A stretch of 64,000 nt of DNA from Blautia sp. MSJ-9 (GTDB lineage Bacteria > Bacillota > Clostridia > Lachnospirales > Lachnospiraceae). A program made the translations under genes and the position numbers. The DNA is taken from NCBI RefSeq assembly GCF_018919065.1, contig NZ_JAHLQG010000047.1:1-64000 (forward strand), given 5' to 3'. The notes under the pieces were generated by a model. That model did no database searches and was not told the origin of the DNA. It worked only from the letters and a program-made list of their open reading frames with translations. Below are positions 36,282 through 45,755 of this stretch, in pieces (the stretch's first letter is position 1; each line of letters begins with the position of its first letter).

Positions 36282-39065
36282 ATGAAAAAGTTTAAGTTAA
36301 ATGTACAGAGACACATCTGCATTTTATTATGCCTTATTTTATATATTACTGTGCTTCCCCTTACTGTATCAGCAGAGGAAGCAAAATCCAAAACAGTCAG
36401 AGTAGGCTGGTATGAAGGAATCTATAACACCACGGGACCAGACGGTCAGAGGAGAGGCTACAGCTACGAATACCAGCAGGCAGTAGCTGCGCATACCGGA
36501 TGGAAATATGAATATGTGGATGGAAGCTGGGCAGAACTGATGAGCATGCTGAAAAAAGGACAGATCGATCTGCTGGGAGGTATCTCCTATGCAGAGGAAC
36601 GCTCCACTTCCATGCTTTTTTCAGCGTTGCCTATGGGAGAGGATAGATATTATCTGTATGTGAATCCATCCAATACAGACATCTCTGTTTCAAATCTGAC
36701 TACATTAAATGAGAAGAGGATCGGGATGATGCCGGATACACTTTCTGCCGAAATGTTTCATGAGTGGGAAAAAAGCCATGGAGTAAACACACAGCAGGTT
36801 GATATTATCGATGTAGACGATATCCGTCAGAAATTGAAAAATCATGAAATTGATGGGTTTGTTTTGAATGAATCTCCACAGTGGGAAAGAGATAACATTT
36901 CACCAGCTCTTCTGATCGGCGGCTCCTATAACTATTTTGCAGTCAGCAAAAAACGCCCGGATCTGAAAGAGGAGCTGGATCAGGCAATGCAAAAGATTGA
37001 GAGGGAGAATCCTTTTTATACAGACGATCTTTATAAGAGGTATCTCTCCGCAAATTCCCTTGAAACTCTTACGGATGAGGAGCAGAACTGGCTGGAACAG
37101 CATGGGGCGGTCAGGATTGGATATCTGAAAAATGATGTGGGTGTCAGCCTTGTGGGTACGGAGTCAGAGAAACCGGTAGGAATTATTAACGATTATATTA
37201 GTCTGGCTTCTGGCTGTCTGGGAGAAAAAAACATAGAATTTCAGTTGACAGGCTTTGATTCCCAGGAGGAAGAGCTACAGGCATTAAAGGATAGCAGGAT
37301 TGATATGATTTTTCATATGAATCAGAATCCATATGAAGCTGAGCAAAACGATGTTATATTGTCAAATACTGTTTTTGAAGTCAATGTTGCAGTACTCACA
37401 GGTGTTAAAAAGTTTGATGAAAATAAAGAGAATACAGTAGCAGTGAGAAGGAATAACCTGCTGGGAAAGTGGTATATTTCTTTTAACTATCCTTTCTGGA
37501 AAATAAAGGAATATGACTCATCCGATGAGGTTGAGAAGGCAGTTCACAGCGGTGAGGCAGACTGTTTTGTTGTGAAGGCAGGACAGTCATTAAAGACAAT
37601 GGCAGACAGCAAAATGCGCAGTATTTTTCTTACGAAATCCGGGGATTCCTGCTTTGCAGTCACCAGGGACAATACAACATTAATGAATATCCTGAACAAA
37701 ACCATTCAGACTCTGCCTGCTTCCAGGCTTTCCAGTCAGTTTTGCGTATATGAAAACGAACCGAGAAAGGTCACTCTGGCAGAATACATAAAGGATAACC
37801 TGCGAGCAGTTTCTATTGGTTTTGTAAGTACGGTTCTGGTTATTATAATGATTATAGTTTACCTGATGGTGAAAGCAAGAAAAGCCCAGATTCAGGCAGA
37901 AAAGGCTAATGCCGCCAAATCAGATTTCCTTTTCAATATGTCTCATGATATCCGGACACCCATGAATGCCCTGCTGGGATACAGTGAGCTGATAAAAAGG
38001 GAACTGACAGATCCCAAGCTTCTGGACTATCAGGAGAAGATGGAACAGTCCGGAAATCTGCTGCTGTCTATTATCAACAATGTGCTGGACATGGCACAGA
38101 TTGAAAGCGGTAAGGTGGAACTGGATGAGGATTATGTGAAGATCAGAGATATTTATCAGGGAATTTACAAAATTTTCCAGGCAGAAGCGGAGAAAAAAGG
38201 TATTCACCTTGAGATGGAATACGATGTGCAGCATGAGCACGTAATCTGCGATGAGACAAAGAACAGGGAAATTTTTCTCAATCTGATCAGTAATGCGGTA
38301 AAATATACAGCTTCAGGGGGAAGAGTTACCATAAGGATCACAGAGCTTGACTGTGACAGGAAAGACTATATGCGGATACGGACTCAGGTAATTGATACAG
38401 GTATCGGAATGAGCGAAGAATTCCTTCCATCTCTCTTTGAGGCTTTTGCCAGGGAACGAAATACAACGGCCGGAAAGGTTGCGGGGACAGGTCTGGGAAT
38501 GCCGATCATAAAGAAGTATATTGATATGATGTACGGAACTATTGAAGTAGAAAGTAAGCAGGGAGAAGGAAGTAAATTTACAGTTACCCTGGAATACAGG
38601 ATTGCTGATAAGAGCTACTATGAACAGGATACGGAAAAATCTTCAGATGTGGATGAAACAGACAGAATCAGCGGAAAACATATTTTGCTTGCCGAGGATA
38701 ATGATCTGAATGCGGAAATCGCACAGTTTATCCTGGAGGATATGGGACTTATGGTTGATCGTGTTGAGGATGGAGTTCAGTGTGTGTCAAGGATAGAACA
38801 GAAACCGGCAGGCACCTATGACCTGATCCTTATGGATATCCAGATGCCGAATATGGATGGCTACAGGGCAACAGAGATGATCCGCGGACTGTCGGATAAA
38901 GGCAAAGCCATTATTCCGATCATAGCCATGACAGCCAATGCCTTTGAGGAAGACAGAAAAAAGGCACTGGCAAAAGGAATGAACGGACATATTGCAAAAC
39001 CTGTTGATGCAGAAAAAGTTGAGAAGACTATTTGTGGGGTTTTAAGCAGGCGGAGTGAACAATAA
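36282..39065 (+). CDS. BvgS-like hybrid sensor kinase with two periplasmic-binding domains
   Basis: A 927-residue one-gene phosphorelay. A signal sequence (1-31) leads into two SBP_bac_3 solute-binding domains outside the cell (about 37-265 and 280-500), then a transmembrane helix (about 512-534), a HisKA domain with H555 (NMSHDIRTPM), an ATPase domain (NLISNAVKYTA, DTGIGM, GTGLGMPI) and a C-terminal receiver domain with D852 (LILMDIQMPN). It probably senses a small ligand such as an amino acid or sugar. No HPt domain or dedicated response regulator is adjacent; the AraC gene follows 30 bases later. Confidence 0.9.
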   Translation: MKKFKLNVQRHICILLCLILYITVLPLTVSAEEAKSKTVRVGWYEGIYNTTGPDGQRRGYSYEYQQAVAAHTGWKYEYVDGSWAELMSMLKKGQIDLLGGISYAEERSTSMLFSALPMGEDRYYLYVNPSNTDISVSNLTTLNEKRIGMMPDTLSAEMFHEWEKSHGVNTQQVDIIDVDDIRQKLKNHEIDGFVLNESPQWERDNISPALLIGGSYNYFAVSKKRPDLKEELDQAMQKIERENPFYTDDLYKRYLSANSLETLTDEEQNWLEQHGAVRIGYLKNDVGVSLVGTESEKPVGIINDYISLASGCLGEKNIEFQLTGFDSQEEELQALKDSRIDMIFHMNQNPYEAEQNDVILSNTVFEVNVAVLTGVKKFDENKENTVAVRRNNLLGKWYISFNYPFWKIKEYDSSDEVEKAVHSGEADCFVVKAGQSLKTMADSKMRSIFLTKSGDSCFAVTRDNTTLMNILNKTIQTLPASRLSSQFCVYENEPRKVTLAEYIKDNLRAVSIGFVSTVLVIIMIIVYLMVKARKAQIQAEKANAAKSDFLFNMSHDIRTPMNALLGYSELIKRELTDPKLLDYQEKMEQSGNLLLSIINNVLDMAQIESGKVELDEDYVKIRDIYQGIYKIFQAEAEKKGIHLEMEYDVQHEHVICDETKNREIFLNLISNAVKYTASGGRVTIRITELDCDRKDYMRIRTQVIDTGIGMSEEFLPSLFEAFARERNTTAGKVAGTGLGMPIIKKYIDMMYGTIEVESKQGEGSKFTVTLEYRIADKSYYEQDTEKSSDVDETDRISGKHILLAEDNDLNAEIAQFILEDMGLMVDRVEDGVQCVSRIEQKPAGTYDLILMDIQMPNMDGYRATEMIRGLSDKGKAIIPIIAMTANAFEEDRKKALAKGMNGHIAKPVDAEKVEKTICGVLSRRSEQ

Positions 39066-39095
39066 TATTTGCTGGCATTGGCATAGGAGAAACAA

Positions 39096-39893
39096 ATGAG
39101 TTATCAGAACGAATGGCTTCTTTTTGAGGCAGAAGATGAGATTGATGAAATTGAGCACAGAGAACCGATAGAGGAATTATTGTTCTATCGTGCAGTTGCA
39201 AGTGGAGATATAAAAGCTGTTAAGAAAAATTGTGAACAGCAGAGATTTACAGAGTGTGATGGTGTGGGAGTACTGTCAAAGAATGCGGTCACAAATATGA
39301 AATATCATTTTGTTATCACTACCGCAATGATAACCAGACTCTGTAAACAAAATGGAATGGAGATGGAACAGGCATTTCGCTTGAGTGATTTTTATATTCA
39401 AAAACTGGATGGCATTCATACAGTAGAAGAGGTTCAGAGCCTTCATGATGAGATGGTGATGGATTATACTGAAAAAATGCGCAGATATTTCAGAGACAAC
39501 ACTTATTCTAAACATATCAACGCAAGTAAAGAATACATTTATTCTCACATCAAAGAACGAATTACAATAGAAGATCTTGCAGATTCACTTGGAGTATCTG
39601 CGAGCTATCTCTCCAGATTATTTAAAAAAGAAACAGGAATATCGGTCAGTGCCTATATCCGCAGACAGAAGATAGAAATGGCGAAAAATCTTTTGCAGTA
39701 CAGTGATTATCCGATCATTGAGATTGCAAACCGTCTTTCCTTTTCTTCCCAGAGTCATTTCATCCAGCAGTTTAGGGAAGTTACGGGAATGACACCGGGC
39801 AAATACAGGGATGAACATTATATGATACACTGGGATATAGAAAAAGAACTTTGTGTCGCATCAGAGTCGGAACTGAAAAAAGAACAGGATTAA
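39096..39893 (+). CDS. AraC family transcriptional regulator
   Basis: 265 residues. The C-terminal 100 residues (about 150-250) carry both AraC helix-turn-helices (IEDLADSLGVSASYLSRLFKK and IIEIANRLSFSSQSHF-type), closing with FREVTGMTPGKYR. The N-terminal part is helical and acidic, not a cupin, and resembles the DUF-type sensor region found in Lachnospiraceae AraC proteins next to hybrid kinases. It is likely co-transcribed with the BvgS-like kinase. It may regulate the adjacent beta-glucan genes; this is inference from position. Confidence 0.88.
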   Translation: MSYQNEWLLFEAEDEIDEIEHREPIEELLFYRAVASGDIKAVKKNCEQQRFTECDGVGVLSKNAVTNMKYHFVITTAMITRLCKQNGMEMEQAFRLSDFYIQKLDGIHTVEEVQSLHDEMVMDYTEKMRRYFRDNTYSKHINASKEYIYSHIKERITIEDLADSLGVSASYLSRLFKKETGISVSAYIRRQKIEMAKNLLQYSDYPIIEIANRLSFSSQSHFIQQFREVTGMTPGKYRDEHYMIHWDIEKELCVASESELKKEQD

Positions 39894-39926
39894 TCAAAAT
39901 ATTAAGATAAGTAAAACAGGCGGCTA

Positions 39927-40086
39927 GAGCGTGTCTGAAAAAGGCTTTCTGCAAGATGTGCGTCACAATTTGTGGTATATTTTGCCCGGATGAGGGCGCC
40001 GTAGCGGGCTACGGCAACTGAATTCGGGTGAAATATCCCGCAAAGTGGGGCGTGCAGATTGCGGGAATGATTTTTCAGACACGCTC
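39927..40086. mobile_element. Palindromic MITE with IS5-family ends
   Basis: A 160-bp non-coding element, TA duplicated on both sides (39925-39926 and 40087-40088). Both ends read GAGCGTGTCTGAAAAA inward; the whole is a long imperfect palindrome with a perfect centre GCCGTAGC-GG-GCTACGGC near 40000. The ends match those of the intact IS at 24023-24901, whose transposase could mobilise it. It may also serve as a two-way terminator between convergent transcripts. Confidence 0.85.
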
Positions 40087-40152
40087 TAGCTTACAGGGAA
40101 TATAAATTTTCTGTAAGCCGGCCGCTTATTTTCATCTGGTAATATCGGGAGA

Positions 40153-42564
40153 TTAAAGAGTTAATATGACTTCGTTCTTATCCTGAAGAAGTTTTTCTGG
40201 GATATAATTATCTGCTAATTTCTGTCCGTTAAGAACCAGACTGCAGCAGCCAGATTCTTTTTCGTCTGGATTTTCTACAGAGATATGAAGCTGTTTTCCA
40301 CGGAAAACTTTCTCAATCTCAAAGTGTTTCCAGCTTTTTGGCACAGAAGGAGACAGTCGAAGTCCTTCAAGATCAGGGCGAAGTCCGAGGATACCTTCCA
40401 CACATCCTACCATTACAGTAGAAGCAGTTCCTGTCAGCCAGTGAACATGAGAGCGTCCAAAGTGTTTGCTTGCTTTTCCCTCTGTAAACTGACCATAGCA
40501 GTATGGTTCAAGACGACGGATTTCGGCACAGTCATTCTGCGCAGCAGGAGAATTTTCCATAAAATAGGTAAAAGCACGTTCTCCATGACCGCGGAGTGCT
40601 TCAGCAAGAATCAGCCAGCCCTGGGATTGGGAGAAAATACCGGAGTTTTCTTTGGTACCCTGATTATAGATAACTGCCAGTGCACCATCGAAAGCATGCG
40701 CATGATAAGGCGGATCCATAAGGATCGCACCATATTTTGTGTTTAGACGTTCGTATACATTGTTCAGTGCAGCGTTTCCCTGTTCAGGGCTGGCAAGACC
40801 ACTGATGACAGCCCAGCTCTGAGGATTCAGCCACAAATTGGCTTCCGGAGCAGCCGCTTCGCCGATCCTTTCTCCGGCTTCTGTATAGCCACGCACGAAA
40901 CGGTCATGATCCCAGCACAGTTCCTGAACTTTTTCGCCAAATGCTTTCTGAGTCTCTTCAAGATACTGTACATATTTTGTATCTTTTTTGTATTCTGCAA
41001 AGATTTTCAGGATTGTCATTGCATAATAGAACTGTAAAGCAACGAAAGAAGATTCTCCGTTTGCACCCAGGCGGAGACAGTCGTTCCAGTCAGCATAAAG
41101 TCCGGCAGGCATTCCATGAGGTCCAAGGTGATTAAGAGAGAAAGCAACCGCACGTTTCAGATGTTCATATACAGTAGCTTCTTCTTTGTTGGCAAAAGGA
41201 ATCACTTCATCAAGAAAAGCAGTGTTTCCGGTTTCTGAAATATATTTATATACAGTTGGGAAAAGCCATAATGCATCATCTGCACGGTAAGCCGGATGGC
41301 CGGTTTCCTGTACATAAGAAGCATCATCCGGGGTATCTTCTTTTCCAGGTGTGTGAGTAAACTTGACAAGAGGGAGTCCGCCACCGTTATTTACCTGCGC
41401 AGACAGCATGAAACGAATCTTTTCCAGTGCCATTTCCGGTGCCAGATGGATGATTCCCTGAATATCCTGTACAGTATCTCTGTATCCGTATCCATTTCTG
41501 AGTCCACAGTAAATGAAGGAAGCTGCACGGGACCAGATGAAAGTCATAAAACAGTTGTATGCGTTCCAGGTATTAATCATAGTATCAAATTCCGGACTTG
41601 GAGTGCTGACTTTAAGATTATCAAGCTTACTGTTCCAGTCAGCTTTTAATGCTTTCAGTTCTTCTGCTACAGTTGGAGCCGGATTTTTGTAACATCTGAT
41701 TACTTCAGCAGCTTCAGATGACGGTTTCATTCCAAGAAGAAAAGCAATTGTTCTGGTTTCACCTGCTTTAAGAGTTATTTTGCAGGAGAGAGCACCACAG
41801 GAGTTTTCATTATAGCTTGTCTTATCACCAAGATCACCACAGACAATACCTTCAGGGTTTCCATATCCATGGTAACTTCCGAGAAATTCATTTTTGTCCC
41901 CACAGTAAGAAGAAACCTCAGCACCTGCAAGTCCAAAGAAACGTTCTGTCACATTTTTCTCATCTACGTTCTCATTTTCAGGAATTGCATCAAGATTTCC
42001 ATGAATCTGCTGAGTAATTCTGTTTCCTTCGAACAGTGTACGAGAAATAAAAAGAGAGTACTGTAAATTAACCTGATCCTGTTCGTAATTGCTGTGGTTG
42101 GTAAACTCTGCATATCCGCTGAGAGTCAGGTTCCTTTCGTGATCAGAATGATTGGTCACAGATAATGCCCATACTTCATAACTTTTTCCAAGAGGAACAT
42201 AGTAAAGGGCTTCTGAGTGAATATCGCTGTAGTCGGCAGAAATTTTTGTATAACCGATTCCGTGACGGCATTCGCTCTTATACTGAGCCAGATCTTTGCC
42301 TACAGGCTGCCAGGATGCAGACCAGAAGTTTGATGATCTGTCATCGCGAATGTAAATGTAACGTCCCGGCTGGTCAAAGTTATTAAAAACATAGCGCAGA
42401 ATACGTCCGTTTGCACCGGATTTTGCAAAACTGTAGCCCCCTGCATTATTGGAAATGATTGCACCGTACTCCGGGGAACCCAGATAGTTTACCCATGGTG
42501 CAGGTGTTGCCGGATTAGTAATCACGTATTCTCGGTTTTCATTGTCAAAATATCCGTATTTCAT
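40153..42564 (-). CDS. GH94 glycoside phosphorylase (cellobiose phosphorylase-like)
   Basis: An 803-residue cytoplasmic enzyme of family GH94, which splits a beta-linked glucoside with inorganic phosphate to give alpha-glucose 1-phosphate. The N-terminus (MKYGYFDNENREYVITNP), the ECRHGIGYTKI segment and length are those of the cellobiose/chitobiose phosphorylase group; the ADWNDCL motif (491-497) carries the catalytic aspartate, and WLTGTAST near 710 fits the phosphate site. Substrate is not certain: cellobiose, or another disaccharide delivered by the linked importer. It lies 78 bases downstream of the second GH94 gene in the same leftward operon. Confidence 0.88.
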   Translation of the reverse strand: MKYGYFDNENREYVITNPATPAPWVNYLGSPEYGAIISNNAGGYSFAKSGANGRILRYVFNNFDQPGRYIYIRDDRSSNFWSASWQPVGKDLAQYKSECRHGIGYTKISADYSDIHSEALYYVPLGKSYEVWALSVTNHSDHERNLTLSGYAEFTNHSNYEQDQVNLQYSLFISRTLFEGNRITQQIHGNLDAIPENENVDEKNVTERFFGLAGAEVSSYCGDKNEFLGSYHGYGNPEGIVCGDLGDKTSYNENSCGALSCKITLKAGETRTIAFLLGMKPSSEAAEVIRCYKNPAPTVAEELKALKADWNSKLDNLKVSTPSPEFDTMINTWNAYNCFMTFIWSRAASFIYCGLRNGYGYRDTVQDIQGIIHLAPEMALEKIRFMLSAQVNNGGGLPLVKFTHTPGKEDTPDDASYVQETGHPAYRADDALWLFPTVYKYISETGNTAFLDEVIPFANKEEATVYEHLKRAVAFSLNHLGPHGMPAGLYADWNDCLRLGANGESSFVALQFYYAMTILKIFAEYKKDTKYVQYLEETQKAFGEKVQELCWDHDRFVRGYTEAGERIGEAAAPEANLWLNPQSWAVISGLASPEQGNAALNNVYERLNTKYGAILMDPPYHAHAFDGALAVIYNQGTKENSGIFSQSQGWLILAEALRGHGERAFTYFMENSPAAQNDCAEIRRLEPYCYGQFTEGKASKHFGRSHVHWLTGTASTVMVGCVEGILGLRPDLEGLRLSPSVPKSWKHFEIEKVFRGKQLHISVENPDEKESGCCSLVLNGQKLADNYIPEKLLQDKNEVILTL

Positions 42565-42642
42565 ATAGTAAATCCTTTCTGTTAGAACAATATTTATAAC
42601 TGCCTGTCGACTGCTTTTATGGAGGCTGAGCAGCTATTGTTT

Positions 42643-45345
42643 TCAGGCAAGTGTCACTGTAATTTCATGAAGATCAGAAGAGAGGTTGTTAATAAATTCT
42701 CTGGAGATCATAATATGGGAATCTTCTGCGATTTCTATTGCTGTTTTGTCGCAGTCCGCAGCGGCGATATGATAAGAACCATAATCTTTTCTGTCTGTGT
42801 TTCGGTAGGTAACATGGAACTGTTTTCCTGCAAAAGTAACAGAGACAGAAGCAGTTCCTGCTTCATCGAACTGTTCTGCCAGAAGTTTTGGATGAACCAA
42901 AAGGTTTCCGAAAACTCCACGGACACCAAAGACCTCTGTGATCATGGTAAAAAGATACCAGCTTGCAGCACCTGTCAGATAATGATACATGCCACGTCCG
43001 TCTGAACGGAAATATTCAGGAATTCCCGGGTAGATATGGCTGGTATCAAAGTCGAGAGCTGTATCAGACAGAGAACGCAATGCTTTCCAGCCTTCTTTTG
43101 CAAAGCCTCTCTGATATAAGGCATTTGCATACATAACTGCCATATGAGAGAAAACAGCACCGTTTTCTTTTTCGCCATAAGCGAAACCGAACATACGTCC
43201 CATATCAAACTTCAGTTCCTGAAAATCTGTGTTCAGGCGGTAACCGCCGATTTCTTTTCTGTAAAGATAATGATCTGCGCTTTTTACGATTTTTCTGATC
43301 TGCGCATCAGTGGCAACATTTCCCATAATAGAGAAAACCTGGCCCGTGAGCATCATACGCACCTGTTCATGGTGGAAACCTTCCACTGCCTCTCCATGAT
43401 TATCGTAATAGCTGTTATACCATCCTTCTTCGTTGTCTTTGCCATCAATCCATTCCTGTGAACGGATATGATTTGTCAGCCAGTTGGATTTCTGGATCAG
43501 GTTGGCAGCAAGTGTGGAGAGAGAGAAGTTTTTCTTTCTGCCGCTCAGGTTATGCCTGCAGCTTTTGGCATATTCAGTAAGAACCTTTTTCTTTTCAGAT
43601 ACACTGTCAAACATATCTGTCTGGTCGTTCAGCAGGATTTCAATTTCCTCTGACAGCGGGATACTGGTTTCGCCTGCAGATTCCATAAGGCGTAATATGG
43701 AAGCAAGAGTGTGGAGATTGCCCGCATAAGCACAGGTAAAGGCAACACTTTCACCATTTTCTGCTGCCATATCCAGGGCATCGTTCCAGTCAGCTCCGCG
43801 GAGACGGTAAATATTATGAACACCTACATCATAAAAAGCGGCAAGCTGCTGGATCAGAATGTGCTCCAGAACACTTCCGGTATATACCTGACCGTCTTCG
43901 GTGCGCTGTTTATTTCCATATGCGTCATTCCAGAGAGTATCAATTTCTGTGCCGCGCATGGTTTGTGCATCTTTAAAATAAGGAACCTGTTTCTTAAGGA
44001 TCTCTATATCTCCGGTCTGATTAATATAAAGACTGGTCGTGATTAGCGGCCAGAGTGCATGATCCATCCATACACGTGCGATTCCGTTTCTGTCAGCGAT
44101 AAAATTGCCGTCACCGTCTCCGATAATAGTAGCATTTGTACCATCAATACGTACGCCGCCATAATTCTTTTCAATCATGGTACCTACATTCTGAGGATTC
44201 ATCAGCAGAAGAGAAAGACAATCCTGCCACAGATCACGCCATCCGCGTCCACCACGTCCGTAATCATGATGAGGAAGGAAAGAACAGCCAAATAAACGGC
44301 GCAGGAATGGCTGGAAACTTACCCATTTCATATAACTGTCAAAGTCAGGATCCTGTGTGTGGAAGTCAACGTTTACCTGTTTTTTCCAGTAAATTCTGGT
44401 TTCTTCCAGTGCATTTTTTACTTTATCGGAAGTATTGTATTTTTCAAAAATATTTTCAATTTCTTCTTTACTGTCGGCAATACCTGATAATAAAATAAAG
44501 TCTGTTTTTTCACCGGGAGCCAGTGTGAAAGATGAGAAACAGAAAGCACCCATTGCTTCCTTTCCTGCTGCCAGACTGTGTGCGGGAACTCCCTTATATC
44601 CTTCATATACTGTGCGTGGATGTGTATAGGTACCACCTTCTCCGATAAAATCTTCTACAGTCGGATAATAGGAAATCGGATTTTCTCCCTTTCCGGAACA
44701 GCCATTTACATAATAGATTTTATGATTTGGCTGATGTCCCCGCTCGTCAAATGACATGGTGGGGCAGACGTTGATTCCATGTTCTGTTGTCTCGATACGA
44801 TGGAGCATGGAAGTGACATTTCGATGATCACGAATGTTATCCGCACTTCTTCCGTAAACAGGAATTGCACCATATGCAGTAAATTTCGGTACAGTATCTG
44901 TCTGGTTTTCAACCGTCACATACATAATCTCCACATTATCACTTTTGGGGATAAAAGAAGTAACTGTGGAGATGAGCCCAAGTTCTCTGGAAGTCCTTTT
45001 CAAAGTCTGCCACATGAATCCGGCGGTTAGTTCACTGTCTTCCTGCCTGTCAGTAAAACGGTCGGCCTCCTGCTGAGTAGAGGAACCTGTTACTGAATAA
45101 GGAATGTGTCCTTCTTTTACGATCCAGAAATTTCTGGAAGAACGATTGTTATGAAGATTTTCGGAACTGACCGGTTCCAGCAGGAAGGTATCCTGATCAA
45201 TTTTGCTGTCACCTCCAAGCACTGGTGTGACGGAACTTTTCAGACCTGCTTCTGATGCAAGAGGAAAATAAAGATAACTGGTATTTTCCGGTCTGTTCAC
45301 ACAAAAGCTTCCATGATTATCAATAAACTTAATATGTTTCAACAT
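42643..45345 (-). CDS. GH94 family phosphorylase, laminaribiose/1,2-beta-oligoglucan type
   Basis: A 900-residue GH94 protein with ADWNDAL (518-524) at the catalytic position and a GAASWYLFTM segment near 810. Its N-terminus (FIDNHGSFCVNRPENTSYLYFPLA) differs from cellobiose phosphorylase and fits the larger branch that includes laminaribiose and 1,2-beta-oligoglucan phosphorylases; the length is near laminaribiose phosphorylase and shorter than SOGP (about 1100). The exact linkage is undecided. GGAGAAAAATG starts the gene; a TATAAT lies on the minus strand at 45375-45380. First gene of the leftward pair. Confidence 0.85.
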   Translation of the reverse strand: MLKHIKFIDNHGSFCVNRPENTSYLYFPLASEAGLKSSVTPVLGGDSKIDQDTFLLEPVSSENLHNNRSSRNFWIVKEGHIPYSVTGSSTQQEADRFTDRQEDSELTAGFMWQTLKRTSRELGLISTVTSFIPKSDNVEIMYVTVENQTDTVPKFTAYGAIPVYGRSADNIRDHRNVTSMLHRIETTEHGINVCPTMSFDERGHQPNHKIYYVNGCSGKGENPISYYPTVEDFIGEGGTYTHPRTVYEGYKGVPAHSLAAGKEAMGAFCFSSFTLAPGEKTDFILLSGIADSKEEIENIFEKYNTSDKVKNALEETRIYWKKQVNVDFHTQDPDFDSYMKWVSFQPFLRRLFGCSFLPHHDYGRGGRGWRDLWQDCLSLLLMNPQNVGTMIEKNYGGVRIDGTNATIIGDGDGNFIADRNGIARVWMDHALWPLITTSLYINQTGDIEILKKQVPYFKDAQTMRGTEIDTLWNDAYGNKQRTEDGQVYTGSVLEHILIQQLAAFYDVGVHNIYRLRGADWNDALDMAAENGESVAFTCAYAGNLHTLASILRLMESAGETSIPLSEEIEILLNDQTDMFDSVSEKKKVLTEYAKSCRHNLSGRKKNFSLSTLAANLIQKSNWLTNHIRSQEWIDGKDNEEGWYNSYYDNHGEAVEGFHHEQVRMMLTGQVFSIMGNVATDAQIRKIVKSADHYLYRKEIGGYRLNTDFQELKFDMGRMFGFAYGEKENGAVFSHMAVMYANALYQRGFAKEGWKALRSLSDTALDFDTSHIYPGIPEYFRSDGRGMYHYLTGAASWYLFTMITEVFGVRGVFGNLLVHPKLLAEQFDEAGTASVSVTFAGKQFHVTYRNTDRKDYGSYHIAAADCDKTAIEIAEDSHIMISREFINNLSSDLHEITVTLA

Positions 45346-45755
45346 TTTTCTCCTTCCATAAATATTGTATGGAAATTATATCGGAACTGAGATCTTTCGG
45401 AAATAAGAAACATGAAGTAAGTATCAGAATCATGACATAAAATAACACAATTTCAGAAAAATATATGAGCAGGTAATGAATCAGATTGCGAATATTCATC
45501 TGGCTGATTTATAGAAAAATGGTACTTTTTATACAAAAATACTAATAAAAAAACAGAAAGATCATGATTTTAGGAAAGATTTCCTTATTAAATGACAAAA
45601 TCTGTCTGTATATAAAAAGAACACAATGAGGTCATGAATCTGACATTTTGGTGGAAATTATAATATACCCGAAAAGCAGCTTAAGCTATAATCTGATACA
45701 TCAGGTGAGGCAAGAAACTCACAAAGAGAAAAAAAGAAAAAGGAGGGCTTTTTTA
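45346..45755. promoter_or_regulatory. Divergent control region of the beta-glucan locus
   Basis: This 410-bp AT-rich region separates the leftward GH94 genes from the rightward importer. A leftward TATAAT sits at 45375-45380 (complement) and a rightward TATAAT at 45659-45664, both inside the same TGGAAATTATA word (45370-45380 and 45652-45662). Neither has a good -35, which suggests an activator. The palindrome TCATGA occurs three times between them (near 45430, 45563 and 45632) and is a possible regulator site. No gene is seen. Confidence 0.5.
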
